This document shows, one piece after another, positions 1 to 11,639 of a DNA stretch of 64,000 nt. The notes beneath the pieces were generated by a model that was not told where the DNA came from, did no database searches, and saw only the letters and a program-made list of their open reading frames with translations. Source of the stretch: Phymorhynchus buccinoides (Eukaryota > Mollusca > Gastropoda > Neogastropoda > Raphitomidae); assembly GCA_017654935.2 (NCBI GenBank), contig CM065690.1, forward strand, positions 27,119,824 to 27,183,823. The letters run 5' to 3'. Each line of letters opens with the position of its first letter. The stretch's first letter is position 1. The translations under genes were made by a program, and so were the position numbers.

Positions 1-1050
1 TTTTTGTACATGATTGTATTGATGCATGCATGCAACCACAGACACAGAGACACATTTTTATGTACACACTTATAATTAGAGTTGAGAACCGGTTAAAAAA
101 TCTGAAACGGTTTTCCTCTTCACACCGGTTGGGGTTTATCGAATATCGTGTTTTGAACCAGTACTCGCATAATAGTTTCACGTAATGCAACTTTTTTTGG
201 GGGATCTAGAATAATTGACACCCACCACACGCAGCATACCACACAACATCGCACAATCAAGGAACTTATGATTATGGACACACACACACACTTAACTCAA
301 CATCAGTCAAAGTCAAAGCCATAGACCACCACAACTAGAACCAGCTACTCTTGGTTTTACCAAACACCCAATTAATCTGCCGCTAGAATCAGTGTTGTTT
401 TTCGAAAAGAGAATGCGTTATTCTAAGAAAAAAAACTTCTTTCAGTTTGTGCAGTTAAAAAAATCCGGCGGTTCACAGCAACTCGAACCGGTTTTTTTTT
501 TGGAACGGCCGAAAGTTTTAGCACCAGTTTTTTTCGGTTCAAACGGTTCCCCCCCCACCTCTACTTATAATACAGATACATGCAAAGCACACAGGCACAA
601 ACACTGGCAAGTACACACTGCCAAAGATTCACATACATACTGGCGCATGTAAATTCCCACAGATACATACTAACAAAAGTGGTTAAGATTTTAAAAACGT
701 ACACAGAGACACTTACACACATAAATACAGATGTTAAGATTTGCCGCAGAAAACCCACCACGGACGAACACAAAAAAATAAAAATTCAACACAGGCGTTA
801 AGATTTGCGCAGGACAACACAAAAGACACTGTCTCACAAACAAAGTGTAAATGTGAGAGCAACTAAGTGTGGTGTGGGTGTGTGTGTGTGTGTGTGTGAC
901 AGTGTCAGTGTGTTGTATGACAGAGAGTGTGTGAAACACGTGCACGTGCTGTCACTCACCACATGTGCTGTGGCCTCCTTGGGTAGGCAACTCAGGTGTG
1001 TGTGCTTGTATGTGTCACATGTGTACGTGGAGTTGAAGGCCATCATTGCG
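1..1050. other. Gene-free stretch rich in CA/GT microsatellite
   Basis: No exon-like open frame with splice signals is visible. Short CA runs (about 279-290) and a GT run (about 863-897) dominate, with many CACA/GTGT words on both strands. Open frames here are translations of these repeats (His/Thr or Val/Cys rich) and are not called. Confidence 0.6.
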
Positions 1051-2069
1051 GGATACGGGAATCCTATTGCTTCAAGCTACAAATTACCTACTTTTTAGAA
1101 CAAACAATAACAAATTGTATAAACTAAAATAGCGAGGATTGCCAGCCCGAGCAGCTTTTTTCTTCAACCTACTCCACCACCTCGAAGAACGAACGACGCC
1201 AGAAAACTGGCAGCGGAGCAGTCTGTCCTCAGAGTGGACCGTGTTCATCCTGTCTCTCACGCGACCAAGCGGAGTCTCCTCCTTCACCGACGTCTTCATT
1301 TTCCTGTCCCCGCTTCGGTCGTTCTAGGGATTGGTCAACACATCTTCCCGTCACAGACACTGACTGCTTCTGCACACATCACACACATAGCATGGAACCA
1401 CAGCATCAAACAAACTACATTGAGCAGCCATGCATCCCTCACAGTAGAACACATGATACATCTATCGAGCCACCGCCGCCACGCACGCCACACAACAAAA
1501 AGCATAGGCACAAGCACACTCGTGACACATTCATGTGTACACCGATGCTTTGTGACAATGTTTAGTTCTTTCATTGATATTAACAAAAAATGAGATTCGA
1601 CATGTTATTAAAAGATAAAACAAACAAATACTTTAAGGTCTACAACATAGGCTCTTTTGGACACACACACACACACCCAGGAATGGAGTTAGTGTCCGGA
1701 CACTTTGCGGATTCCCGGAAATCTTTACTGAACACTGTTACTAATACTTCGTTTTTGTTACTAATACTTCCACATTGGGGCTTTTCAGAGAGTTTTCTTG
1801 CTCTTGAACAATCCCATGCCCTGCACAGGCCACACGCACACACTGGCGGTAGTAATCTCAGCTATCCCCACCACGTTACAGCCCTTTGTCTCTCATCTTT
1901 GAGAACTGGGCAACAGACACAGAATGTCGAGCAGAGCTTTATAATCGTCACACTAAAAGAGTTGACTCTGTTCACAAGACTAATCTCGACACATTCTTTC
2001 TTACTCATCTCACGTACCCACGTTCTCTTCTGCAATGAGCAGTGGCAGGACTCAATCACACATCATGCA
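1051..2069. other. Intergenic or intronic sequence, no gene recognised
   Basis: Mixed-composition sequence with short CA runs near 1665-1678. A patch of higher GC near 1140-1330 is open on both strands but has no convincing splice sites or recognisable protein. Nothing else can be supported. Confidence 0.45.
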
Positions 2070-2660
2070 GTATAAACAAGTGCAACGCTGAGCCGGCTGC
2101 AAAGTCCCAGCCGCCACGCTCGCCGAGCTCCTCGAAAATGCGAACGTGTCGGTGCTACACATACATAAAAATTCATCAAACAGCACGTAACTACATCATA
2201 CAAACGCCATCGAAACAGCACGTAACTGAATAGTTTCTTTATATATAGCCTTGGGCGTTCGGCACCACAGTGATCTTGAGGCCCGCTCGTTGCGCGATGA
2301 TGCGCACCAAACAATTATGACAACTGTGTTATAACGACCCATACCACATCAAGAAATGTTGTGAAAAAAATATTAGACCAATACATGCCACACACACACT
2401 TCGCTAGATATTACGCGATTATTTGTACACCACTGGAGGTTATTGAACCTGCATAAACTGCGCGACTTGACCCTTAATGTAAAACGAAAATACATCAGTG
2501 AGGACTCGCTTGCCTCTTGGCAAACTAGCCATACACATTTGATGATGTTAGACGAATGTTTTTTGTAGAAAACGGACGACTAGCCGGACGGACACCGGAC
2601 GACCACGACAGAAACCTCACATAGTTCCCCGAACCTTCGGCTCTGGTGAACTAAAACAAA
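2070..2660 (+). repeat. Dispersed repeat family R1, copy 1
   Basis: About 590 bp that recurs, diverged, at about 15600-15990 (same strand, 5' truncated) and about 62340-62960 (opposite strand). Shared words include CATCAAGAAATGTTGTGAAA, the block around GCACGTAACTGAATAG and the block ending GTTCCCGAACCTTCG (copies 1 and 2). The orientation difference and independent mutations show an interspersed element rather than a local duplication. No coding capacity is seen, so it is probably a non-autonomous element. A segment resembling a tRNA B box (GGGTTCAACC in copy 3) is suggestive of a SINE but unproven. Confidence 0.65.
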
Positions 2661-3625
2661 AATGTAAACAAGAAAGCTCAATCAAAGACGTAAGTTCAAA
2701 TTAAGTTTGACTGTAAACACTTGAATACCACTATAAATGTACAATGCCATGCTTCAGTCAAATAAGCAAGCATGCATTTGCGCAATACGTACAGAAATGT
2801 CTTTGAAAGATATCCTTCCCACATTCATGCTATAGAAATGGTACTCATGTGTCAAAGGATTGCAATGACCCGTGAGAACTTTAACAATTCACAAAGCGAC
2901 CTTATTCACTACTGCCCATTTTACCTGTTGTTATTTGATTAAGTGCATGGGAAAGACACCAGACACAAAATGACAGAATCTTTTGTCACAAATTGGGGGG
3001 AGAGAGCGGAAATGGAACTTTTGGCACAAATTGCGATTCTGCTGTTTTGACCGATGGAGCAACGATTCCCAGCTCAATACACAGAAACACACAATAGCTA
3101 TGGCTAGTTGTAGAGTTTATAAGCCACCTTCGAACGATCAAGATATATTGTTAGCAGAACCACGGACATTAGCAGTACCAAAGGGGCTAGTTTTCATTTA
3201 TAGCCATTCGACGTCAAGTACTATTGTTTGCAGACATTGGACATAAGAGTACCAAACCGGGGTTGCGCGACACCTATCAAATGACGCAAAGCATGCCGTG
3301 ATCACTTACACAATCACCTACGATTTCAAGGGGGTGGCAGGTATGCACGTACCCACACCACAATGCACACACGACCTGTTAGTATCGAGACAGACAGAAT
3401 TCGGCCTTTAAGACAGTACTGATTTATTAAAAAACTAATCAATAACAAGAAATTCATTCACAATTGTCCTTTCATGATTGTGGCGCATACTGACATAGAA
3501 TTATATAAACAATATGACATAAATATGCCCCTAAACAGAAATCAATGGTAGAGTGTGTGTGTGTGTGAGTGTGTCGTGGGGTACGTGAGTGTGTGTGTAT
3601 GTGTGACCATATTTTTGGCTTCCTG
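2661..3625. other. No gene seen
   Basis: AT-rich sequence with a GT microsatellite at about 3553-3605. An open frame at 2983-3246 has no recognisable domain and no splice context, so it is not called. Confidence 0.45.
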
Positions 3626-3627
3626 AG

Positions 3628-3889
3628 TTACAACTTTCGCCGCATCCATTCTTCACGCTAAAAATACCAGATTAAAACTGACCTGGGTAGAGAACAAAAA
3701 AATCTGCAATATTGCGAATCCTCTTCTCTCGGACTGCACTTATGTCGTTAGTAGCACCTACCTTACTCCTCGAACGAGTTATTAAAATTGGGTTTTCAGA
3801 TAACAGGCCTGATTTGCATGCTTTTTCAATGACATTGGGTGTTAAACCATTGTGGTGCAAAATCGACATGGCACGTGAAAAGGGTCAAG
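3628..3889. mobile_element. Degenerate piggyBac-like MITE
   Basis: Left end CTTTCGCCGCATCC and right end GTGAAAAGGG, with the internal words GTGTTAAACCATTGTGGTGC, match the cleaner elements at 28519-28767, 29272-29519 and 45722-46000. The flanking TTAA duplication has decayed (GTTACAA on the left, GTCAA on the right). It encodes nothing. Confidence 0.5.
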
Positions 3890-4083
3890 AAACATACTCT
3901 GAGCGACTTGTCGGTTTTCCCATACACCATCACATATCACCACATTTTATGTGAACTATAGGGAGCGAGCTCGAAATCAATAAACGCTAGACAGAAAACT
4001 CTCCACTCCCCTAACAAGGCTCACGGCTAGATTCAAAGCACCTCAGCGTACCTATATCACTAGCTCACAGTGCAAGAAAGAGG

Positions 4084-4257
4084 TACAGTGGAAGACAGTC
4101 CCTCATAAAGACCTCACAAAACACATCCAAACTAGGTCTTATAAGGGAGGTGATTTTTAATACCCTTACAACACAAGGACCATGTTCTCAGACACGTATT
4201 TCTATATATGGGAGGAGAGTCTTATAATGGGGTCTTATACGGGAGGTCAACTGTACT
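4084..4257. mobile_element. MITE of the TACAGTGGAACC family (degenerate)
   Basis: Starts with TACAGTGGAAG and ends with GGGAGGTCAACTGTA, with the internal AGGTCTTATAAGGGAGGT motif repeated in both orientations. The same family occurs at 5219-5402, 22451-22701, 28972-29120 and 29744-29892 and at mirror sites in the right palindrome arm. No transposase is present. Confidence 0.55.
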
Positions 4258-4394
4258 TCACACAAAGACAGGCGGCATGTCTCAGAGCAAGTAAGGTCTT
4301 AGTGGGTGAGTTCTTATAATGGGGAGGTCATCTCTCTGGGCGGTGCCACCCTGTACTGATGGGAACATGACTAGGAATTTCACGGTACACAGGA

Positions 4395-4865
4395 CCAAGA
4401 TGTGCCACCCCCCCCCTAATGTCCGGATTCTTAATCAGTCCCTTTTTCCGTACCTCTTTGCCTTTCACTTAACACCATGAAGAGCTGCATTTATGACATT
4501 TACAGCGTACTTCACACTATTTGTCCAATAATTAATTGCCGGTCTGATAAAGGCCACCCCATATCTACATTAGCCCCCCCCCCACCCCCCCCCACCCCCC
4601 CCCCCCCACCTATGTACTGCAGACTACACAGCAGCATTTGTCACCGACACGTTGCGTTCAATGCGTTGTTTCCGTCTTATAGAGGGGCAGTTGGAGGGAG
4701 CGGGCGGGCTGGGAGGGAGAGCGGTTAGGGTAGGGTTATCTATATCCACAAAAGATACTCTCAGCTGAAAAGCGTTAAATAAAATACAGCTTCAGGTCGG
4801 CGTAAGAAAGGCAAACAAACCGGCAAAAATCGAATGAACAGAGAAATGCAGGTGGGCGGTGACAC
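4395..4865. mobile_element. Fold-back element, second copy of the palindrome-centre element
   Basis: Left arm begins GATGTGCCACCCCCCCC and continues through TTTGCCTTTCACTTA. The right arm carries the inverse order, AATACAGCTTC, GTAAGAAAGGCAAA and GAGAAATGCAGGTGGGCGG. The middle contains CTATGTACTGCAGAC and GCATTTGTCAC. These words appear in the same order in the element at 33695-34059, the centre of the 21-kb palindrome. This copy is longer and more diverged and is flanked by unrelated DNA, so the family exists as an independent insertion. A poly-C stretch (about 4574-4608) interrupts it. Confidence 0.65.
4574..4610. repeat. Poly-C tract with interspersed A
   Basis: About 35 bases of C runs separated by single A residues, lying inside the fold-back element. 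Length is likely to be unreliable in the assembly. Confidence 0.85.
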
Positions 4866-5218
4866 ACAACTTGACGTGCACCTTTCAAAGAAGCCCCAGC
4901 ATGGAGCACGCAGTGGGGACAAAACGCAGGGACACAGACTCCTGGGCACAGCGGCGACTGACAATATCATCCTCATCAGTGTGCTCCAGAGCCGCGCTAT
5001 CTAGGGTACATCTGTACGGCTGTCCGTGCTGCTCAGGCTACTCGCACAGGAGGACACCCGACCACGTCCCAGCTGTTCTGGACCTTGCGCACTGCAGGAA
5101 GCTGCCAATGTCTATGAAGCCTTGTCCTCAATGGAAACACAAAAAAAACAGGCAACTGTCAGCATACAGTCCTCATCATCCCAGCCACAGTCAGCCAGCA
5201 AGCAGCATTTGTCCATTA

Positions 5219-5402
5219 TTGTGGAACCTCACACCTAATCAAAGACTTCCCATTATGAGACTCCCCTACCCAATAAGACATACTTCTACCTGAGACATTG
5301 CACCTTCTATATATGTAAGTATTCAAAACTTACCCTCCATAAGACCCTTCCCTTATGAGACCTCGAGTTTACGGATGATTTTGAAGGTCCCTATAAGGGC
5401 TC
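5219..5402. mobile_element. MITE of the TACAGTGGAACC family (degenerate)
   Basis: Begins with TGTGGAACCTCAC and runs through repeated ATAAGAC/ATGAGAC motifs to AAGGTCCCTATAAGGG. The order of internal motifs matches the copy at 29744-29892. An open frame reading into it from about 5026 ends a few codons inside the element. Confidence 0.55.
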
Positions 5403-7085
5403 ACCCACTGTTATCTTGACCATACACCATCATTACATCATCACCATCCAATGTTATCTTCCCAACAGCATTCTCAGTATCAACATTTATAATTTATACA
5501 AGTAGTTATTATTTCTTACACAACACATCAAACAGAGTTTACTTTAGACAGACCTGAATATCAACATTGAAGCGGTGTCACGGCAAAAATAAGTTCTTTG
5601 TTGCTTTCAGGGCTACCAATCGTCCCGCCACAACACACGGAGGAGCAACTACGGGACTCTTCACACTACACACATCAGGAGGGTCTAAGAGGAGCAGGAT
5701 AGAGCGATCCCAATGAGAGCGCTGAATAGCTAAAACTGTTTATAGTGCATTCCCTGGAGACCCACCTGCCACATTCTTTTAGACGGGTCCTTAGAAATTT
5801 CTAGTAATCATAGACCCCAAAAATGGCGGTCCCTGGGACGCCCTGGCTTTGCAACTGTTATCCACCACGAAAATATCGGCATTAATCTGGTCATTTCCCC
5901 CCCAAAAATTTATCCTTTACAAATATCAGAAAGTGATCACCATTTCACCACTTGTAACCACAGAAAAGATTTTGCTTAACCCCCTTTCATGCCAGACGAG
6001 TTGTCACCGCAGGGTATTTCTGTGTACCACAACTACGAAGATTGCCCTTTCTATACAGACGGAAACCCAATTCAGTACGAGTATGAGTCTTAACGATGAG
6101 CCCGTGTTTTAAACGAGTGGTTCAAAATTCCCGACCAAAAGCCTTCTTTTTCCTTGTTAAATAATTCTGCATAAACGAGCATTCCGCTACAACGAGCAAT
6201 GCACTATCACGTACACATTTATTGACTCCACAAAGCTCAAGCTTTTATGAGCAAACACAACTATGCGGTACATAGAAACGAGAACGCACTACAACAACAA
6301 CGCATCCACAAAACGTCAAGCTTTCCTAGCACACAACTACCTGCTCCCTTAGAACGAGTCACACACACTGACAACCAAACATCCGCACACATCATGACTG
6401 ACCCCTGATATGTAAGCGGCATTCTGAATTGGCCGATATAAAACAACTTGGGTGTCGGCAGCGCAAGCAGACACACTGGGACTCCACTCTTTGCGCACTG
6501 ATCTTGTTTGACTTCTGGGAAATTTTAACTTTCTCTTAAGCCGCCGTGTGTGGATTTTAGTTATTTGATTTATCGTGTGTTAATAAAACTGTTCAAAGTG
6601 TATGTAATCGGCATTACAAAACCCTATGGATACAGGAACTATAGGCTTAAAACCATGATTCTTCGCTCAGGGTAAGTGGTTGTTTCGTTTTCTGTCACTT
6701 TTCCCCACTTTACCAACACAGCACACATCACAGTAGATGTGACAGGACCCCGATTGATAGGCTTCGTCAGGGTTGCACCAAATCCGATGAAAAAATGGTC
6801 TGAACAGAGCAATGCAACAGAAGTAAATTGGCCCTCTACCTAGAATTCGTTACTAAACGGCGTTTTCACTGTATTATCCAGGTCTACCAAGCAAAACCAA
6901 TCCTATTACCTCCCTGTAATACGCGTGCAGTCTGTCACGTACAAAAGAGTAACATACACTACCTAACGCCACAAAGGCGCATTCATTTGTCTTTGATATG
7001 AAAAAGCAAGCCTGTGTCTAGCCTGTCAAGTGAAATATGACCACCTCATTTCAACATTAACACCACTCAGCCCATTTAATACCCA
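5403..7085. other. No gene seen
   Basis: Unique-looking AT-rich sequence. Open frames at 5849-6112 and 6261-6476 lack splice signals or recognisable domains. Nothing further is supported. Confidence 0.45.
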
Positions 7086-7770
7086 CGGCCCTCTTAGCTT
7101 CAAATTTTGTGTGTGCGTGTACCAAATGGTTGCAAGGCAACGTTTGTATAAAAGTTCAGCTGCTATCTACCGTGAAACTACTGAACACGACTTGCTTCAA
7201 ATTTCTTGTGTGGTGCTGTACCACATACGGGGCAAGGAAGATTCATGTATAAAGCATTCAGCTGCTATCTCCGTGAACCTACTGCACAGAATCGCTTATC
7301 CAATTGTGTGTGGTGGTGTACCATGGTGCAAGAGGCAGTTTGGTATAAAAGTTCAGCTGTACTACCGTGAACTACCTGAACAGAATCGCTTCAAATTTTG
7401 TGGGTGGCTGTACCATAGGGAGCAAGGAAGTTTGTATACAAGTTCACAGCTGTATTCTCGCACGAATACTGAACACGAACTCCGCTTACAAATTTTGTGC
7501 ACGTCTGGTGACTACCACATGGTGCACGGATATCTTGAATAAAAGCTTCAGCTGTATCTCGTGAACTACCCGAACAGAATCGCTTAAATTTTGGGCTATG
7601 ACATTTTAGCGTTTCGGTAAGGACGGAAGAGTTGGTGGATTTTATATGCGGGGGTGGGGGGAGGGGGGAGAGAGACATCAACCTCACGGTGAAAGGACCG
7701 CATGTATAAAAGTTCAGCTGTATCCCATGAACATACATGAAACAGAATCGCTATCAAAATTTTGGGCTAT
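7086..7770 (+). repeat. Degenerate tandem repeat, unit about 90 bp
   Basis: About six to seven diverged units sharing CAGAATCGCTTCAAATTTTG, a GTACCA block and GTATAAAAGTTCAGCTG. Spacing between successive GTTCAGCTG words is about 85-100 bases, with many small indels; one insertion, a G-rich segment near 7648-7672, separates the last units. A 170-codon open frame across the array (7030-7542) reflects a few surviving in-frame units and is not called as a gene. The AATCGCTTCAAATTTG word is shared with the R2 repeats at 16.6-19.2 kb. Confidence 0.7.
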
Positions 7771-7921
7771 GTCTTTATGCGCTCTGACACACAGAACTAG
7801 CGAGAAGACTGTGGGCTTGCGTCATGAAGAAGCGACATCCGAAACAGTCTAACAGAGAACCACAAGCATCAAATGCCCCAAAAGAAAGAAAGAGTTATGT
7901 CGAGCATCATACTAGCATTGG

Positions 7922-8111
7922 TTACCAGCCCGTGTACACTCTGCTTCTTCTTGGTGTGGGGCTCAGTCTTCCATCCCCCTGGGCACTGTCACGACGGCCA
8001 CCACCACACACTTTGTTCGAGGTGGAGGACATCTGCGGGATCGATGTCAGCGGGCGACTCTGCTGCTGCTGCTGGTGTTGCTGCTGCGTCTCGTGATATG
8101 CTTGGACAGTC
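7922..8111 (-). CDS. Candidate 3'-terminal exon, polyglutamine and basic tail (unidentified)
   Basis: On the - strand a plausible acceptor (ATGTATTGCAG) is followed by an open frame of about 62 codons ending in TAA at 7922-7924. It contains a Q-rich run (TQQQHQQQQQ), then Ser/Thr-rich and Arg-rich sequence ending RRSRVYTGW. Composition resembles the disordered tail of a regulatory protein, but the CAG run is also a microsatellite and the + strand is open too. No homologue is recognised and no upstream exon is established. Low confidence. Confidence 0.2.
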
Positions 8112-8202
8112 CTGCAATACATGTCGGTCTCTTATGTAGATTTCAGTGGGGAAAAAAATGTTTGATTGAACACGGACTCTTTGTTCTGTAACAGGAGCAT
8201 AC

Positions 8203-8315
8203 TTCACGAGGTAGAGAGAGAGGGGGAGATAGAGGGAGAGATAGGAGTAACACAAGAAAGTGAAAGAGCAGAGAGAGAGAATAACAGAAAGAGAGAAAGA
8301 CAGAAAAAGATAGCA
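8203..8315 (+). repeat. GA-rich simple repeat
   Basis: Interrupted AGAG/GGGAGA purine run of about 110 bases, followed by AAAGA-type sequence. Confidence 0.8.
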
Positions 8316-8382
8316 CATACGACGAGAGGACCTATTACAAGAATGTGACGAGAGATGCAAAATATACAGTTTGATTATGAAT

Positions 8383-8790
8383 TTAGAAATAAAACAATAA
8401 AACTACACACAAATTCAAATCAAGCAAAGCATGCATGCAAGGCCCATGCACCAGGCCACATAGACCCTGACCAGTGAGGGACACTTGGTCGAGGCCGTCC
8501 CCTCCGGGCTTCTCCACGCTCCATGATTGCGTCTCCGTTGGCCCGGACGAGGAAGCCGGGGACGAGGGAAGCACCCCTGGTGGTCGGTCCCCAGTCTGGA
8601 GTTAAGGTAGGGATGAAGCCACGCGGCAGGCGATGATGGAGGTTGCTCCTTGTCGGCGCCCACAGCCCAGAGACTGGATGGCGCTCTGCGTCATGGTCAG
8701 CCGGACCAACCTACTTTCCATACCGCTGCAAGGTGCTGCCCCTGAATGAAGCTCTGCTCTCCAGCTTCACCATGAACTGCGCCAGCAATT
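8383..8790 (-). other. GC-rich island, possible but unproven exons
   Basis: Clearly richer in GC than its surroundings, with frames open on the - strand over 8415-8663 and 8383-8574. A further - strand stretch near 8710-8785 reads FMVKLESRASFRGSTLQRYG between a CAG and a GTAGGT donor-like site. Because several frames are open at once, high GC alone could explain this. It could be a fragment of the same - strand gene as the candidate exon at 7922-8111. Confidence 0.2.
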
Positions 8791-8799
8791 ATAGCATGA

Positions 8800-9760
8800 A
8801 TAAAAAAAACAGCGAAATAAGATCACATCAGAGATAAGCACCATCACCCATACAAGCGCTCACAGCGCACGCACACAGGACACAGAGGACACTCACCAGC
8901 ACACATCATCACATTAACACAGAACTCCAAAGTCGAGTACACTCTAAAATAAAATAGAGTAAGAAAAGAAAATTAAACAAAAGGCATACATGTGGTAGCT
9001 TATTTATCTTTCAAACAAGACCGGGGGAAATACAGCTCACACACATACTCAATAACATTAAACAACAATAACCCAATCCAAGTAAAACACTCACTCCAAG
9101 CCACATGACAAACTACAGACATGTAACATATGTCACAGGTTACAAGAGAAACACGCAAAGTACAATCCACCTAAACTATACACCCACAGTAGACTCGACA
9201 CATTCCATTTACATATTACACAGCCACAAGACACAAAATTGAGGGTGAAATGAAAGAATCTGACAGTGAGAGGCCAGTACAGCTTATTGACTAAAAAGTA
9301 ACAACACTGCCTCACACCAACTTGATAGCACTTTCAATAGTTTTAGGTAGTATTGTAGCTTTAAAAAAATAGAATGCACATATTGAAATCAATAACAAAG
9401 GACATGTTAAATGTACGACATAAGTGGAAACAGACAAACCACATTACCCTACCAGAGATCAGAACCTATGTGAGAATGAAGAATTTGTTCACTGAATAAC
9501 AACATGATTCATCCCTCGCTGAGATACATATGCAGAGGAGAAACAACTAGCTGAGTGAACACAAACCAGTGGAGAAGGGGGAACCGTGGAAGGAATTTAA
9601 GTGAAGAGATCTGACGACTGTGAATTATAATATCTTTGCCAGTAGCACATTCAGCATTACATTTTAACAATGGAGACATACTGAGCCATTTCTTTAAGAT
9701 AGCAAGACCGTACAATGGGCAGCAAAGGACACAGAGCCTATAACTATTATATTTTTTTTC
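8800..9760. other. No gene seen
   Basis: AT-rich sequence without exon-like signals; short CA-rich stretches only. Confidence 0.5.
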
Positions 9761-9762
9761 CA

Positions 9763-10264
9763 CAGAGAGAGAGGAGAGAGAGAGACGACGACTTCGAGAG
9801 AGAGATCACCGACGAGAAGAGAGCGAGCACCCTGAGAGAATGAGAGCCCCACGAGAGAGAGAGAGAGAGAGACTGAGACGAGAGGAGATGGAGAGAGATG
9901 AGAGACGACGAGGAGACCGACGAGACCTCCGACCCCGAGACGAAGAGAGCAGAGAGAGAGAAATCGGAACTCAGAAAATAATGGATTACTAGGCCATAGA
10001 CCCCTATTCCAAACAAACAAAAAAACATGATGGAGCGAGAGAAAGAGAGAGAGACAAACAGAAGACTTGAGAGAGATAAAGGAAGAACACAGGAGGGGGG
10101 GAGGGAGAGAGAGCACGAGAGAGACCCGACGACGAAGACCGAGACCGAAGACTGAGAGAGATGACTGAGAGACGAGAGAGAAAGAGACGACGACCCTCAG
10201 AGAGAAGAGAGAGAGAGCAAGAGACACGAGAGAAGAGTACGAGGACGACGAGAGAGAGAGAGAG
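9763..10264 (+). repeat. Long GA (purine) array
   Basis: About 500 bases of GAGA with frequent GACGAG interruptions and one non-repeat insert at about 9970-10020. The complementary strand gives Ser/Leu-rich open frames up to 177 codons that are artefacts of the repeat. Confidence 0.85.
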
Positions 10265-10890
10265 CGATAAAAAAAGGCTAATGAAATAGGTTGAGGAAAG
10301 AGAAAAGTTATGTCACTGATTTGCTACCACGACAATTGTTTATTGCTAATGTACTTTTTATTTTATTTTATTATTTGTAATAGAAAACAGTAACATGAAA
10401 ACTGTACACATTAGTTCAATTACAGACCAACCTCCTGCAGAAAAACCAATGGATGACAATGTGAGAACATTCAAAACCGTAACCACCAATTACAACAATT
10501 ACTATTACCACCTCTCAACACAATTACCCCCACCCCTCTTCTAAGTCCCCACCATCATCGTTTTCTATCCCCCACCCACTTTCAGTGCTGCCTACCCCCT
10601 CCTCCTTTCTCTGTCTCCACAATAACGGAAATAGTGAGTGTACACACATCCTGCACAGCTGACACTCTGGCACTATGCTTGCTTTGTTTGGTTTTTTTAA
10701 AACCATGTTCGGAATGCCTTTCAGTCAAATAGCATCACAATGCATTGCAACCATACTTGTACACATCACTTGTTTGGTACATGCTCTGTTTCACATACTT
10801 TGACCTATATCTCCTCCAAAAACAAAGAAAGAAAACTTTCACGTCCGATGAGCGCCATACAGTCACACACATACCAAAACACACCAAACA
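10265..10890. other. No gene seen
   Basis: AT-rich, then a C-rich patch at 10520-10620. No exon is supported. Confidence 0.5.
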
Positions 10891-10976
10891 CAATGCACAC
10901 ACACACACACACACGCACGCCACACACACAGACACACACAGAGTCTCACACACACCACACACACTCTCACACACCA
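10891..10976 (+). repeat. CA microsatellite
   Basis: Imperfect (CA)n of about 85 bases with interspersed GCAC and CTCACA. Confidence 0.85.
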
Positions 10977-11056
10977 AACAGGAAGGGTGGGTGGGGATGG
11001 GAGCATGAATATAAGAACGAACCTCATGAAAAGACATTCAGGAAGAGCTCAGTGGA

Positions 11057-11625
11057 AAAAGAAAGCAGAGGAGAGAGAGACAAGAGATGAGTACCGAAGA
11101 TTTGAGATGAGAGAGAGAGGAGAAGGAGAGGAGAGAGAGAGAGAGAGCGATGAAGAGAGAGAGAGAGGAAAGAGAGAGAGAGAGAGAAAGATGAGAGAGA
11201 TCGAGGAAGAGGAGTTTCGATGAGGAGAGAGAGCTGACGCAGAGAGGAGAGAGAGAGAGAAGAGAGAGAGAGAGAGGCAGACAGAAGAGACAATTTGACA
11301 TTTTATTATAATTATCAAACAAGGTCTAAGTGAGAGGAGATAAAAGAGAGAACGAATATGGAATGAGAGAGGAGAAGAGAGAGAGGAGAGAGAGAGAGGA
11401 GAGAGAGAAGAGAGAAGAGAGAGATCGAGAGAGAGAGATGAGAGGACGGAGGAAGAGAGGAGAGAGAGAGACGAGGAGAGGGGGGGGTGAGGGGAGGAGG
11501 AAGAGAAGACACAGAGAGAGAGAGACGAGAGAGGAGAGAGAGAGGAGAGAGAGAGGAGTTGAGAGGAAGAGAGAGGAGAAGAGAGAGAGACGAGAGAGAG
11601 AAAGAGAGAGAGAGACAGACAACTA
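11057..11625 (+). repeat. GA (purine) arrays
   Basis: Two arrays, about 11057-11284 and 11328-11625, separated by a short unique spacer. Several long open frames of Arg/Glu or Ser/Leu composition arise from them, including a 247-codon - strand frame, and are not genes. Confidence 0.85.
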
Positions 11626-11639
11626 ACAATATTCAGACA

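Noticed and set aside
1590..2075. A 161-codon open frame
   Set aside because: Contains a CA repeat, has no recognisable domain and no splice or start context beyond chance.
5041..5238. Possible last exon with Gln/Ser-rich sequence ending SIIVEPHT
   Set aside because: The last codons and stop lie inside a decayed MITE starting at about 5219, and no upstream exon is found.
9694..10227. A 177-codon open frame on the - strand
   Set aside because: Translation of the GA array; low complexity throughout.
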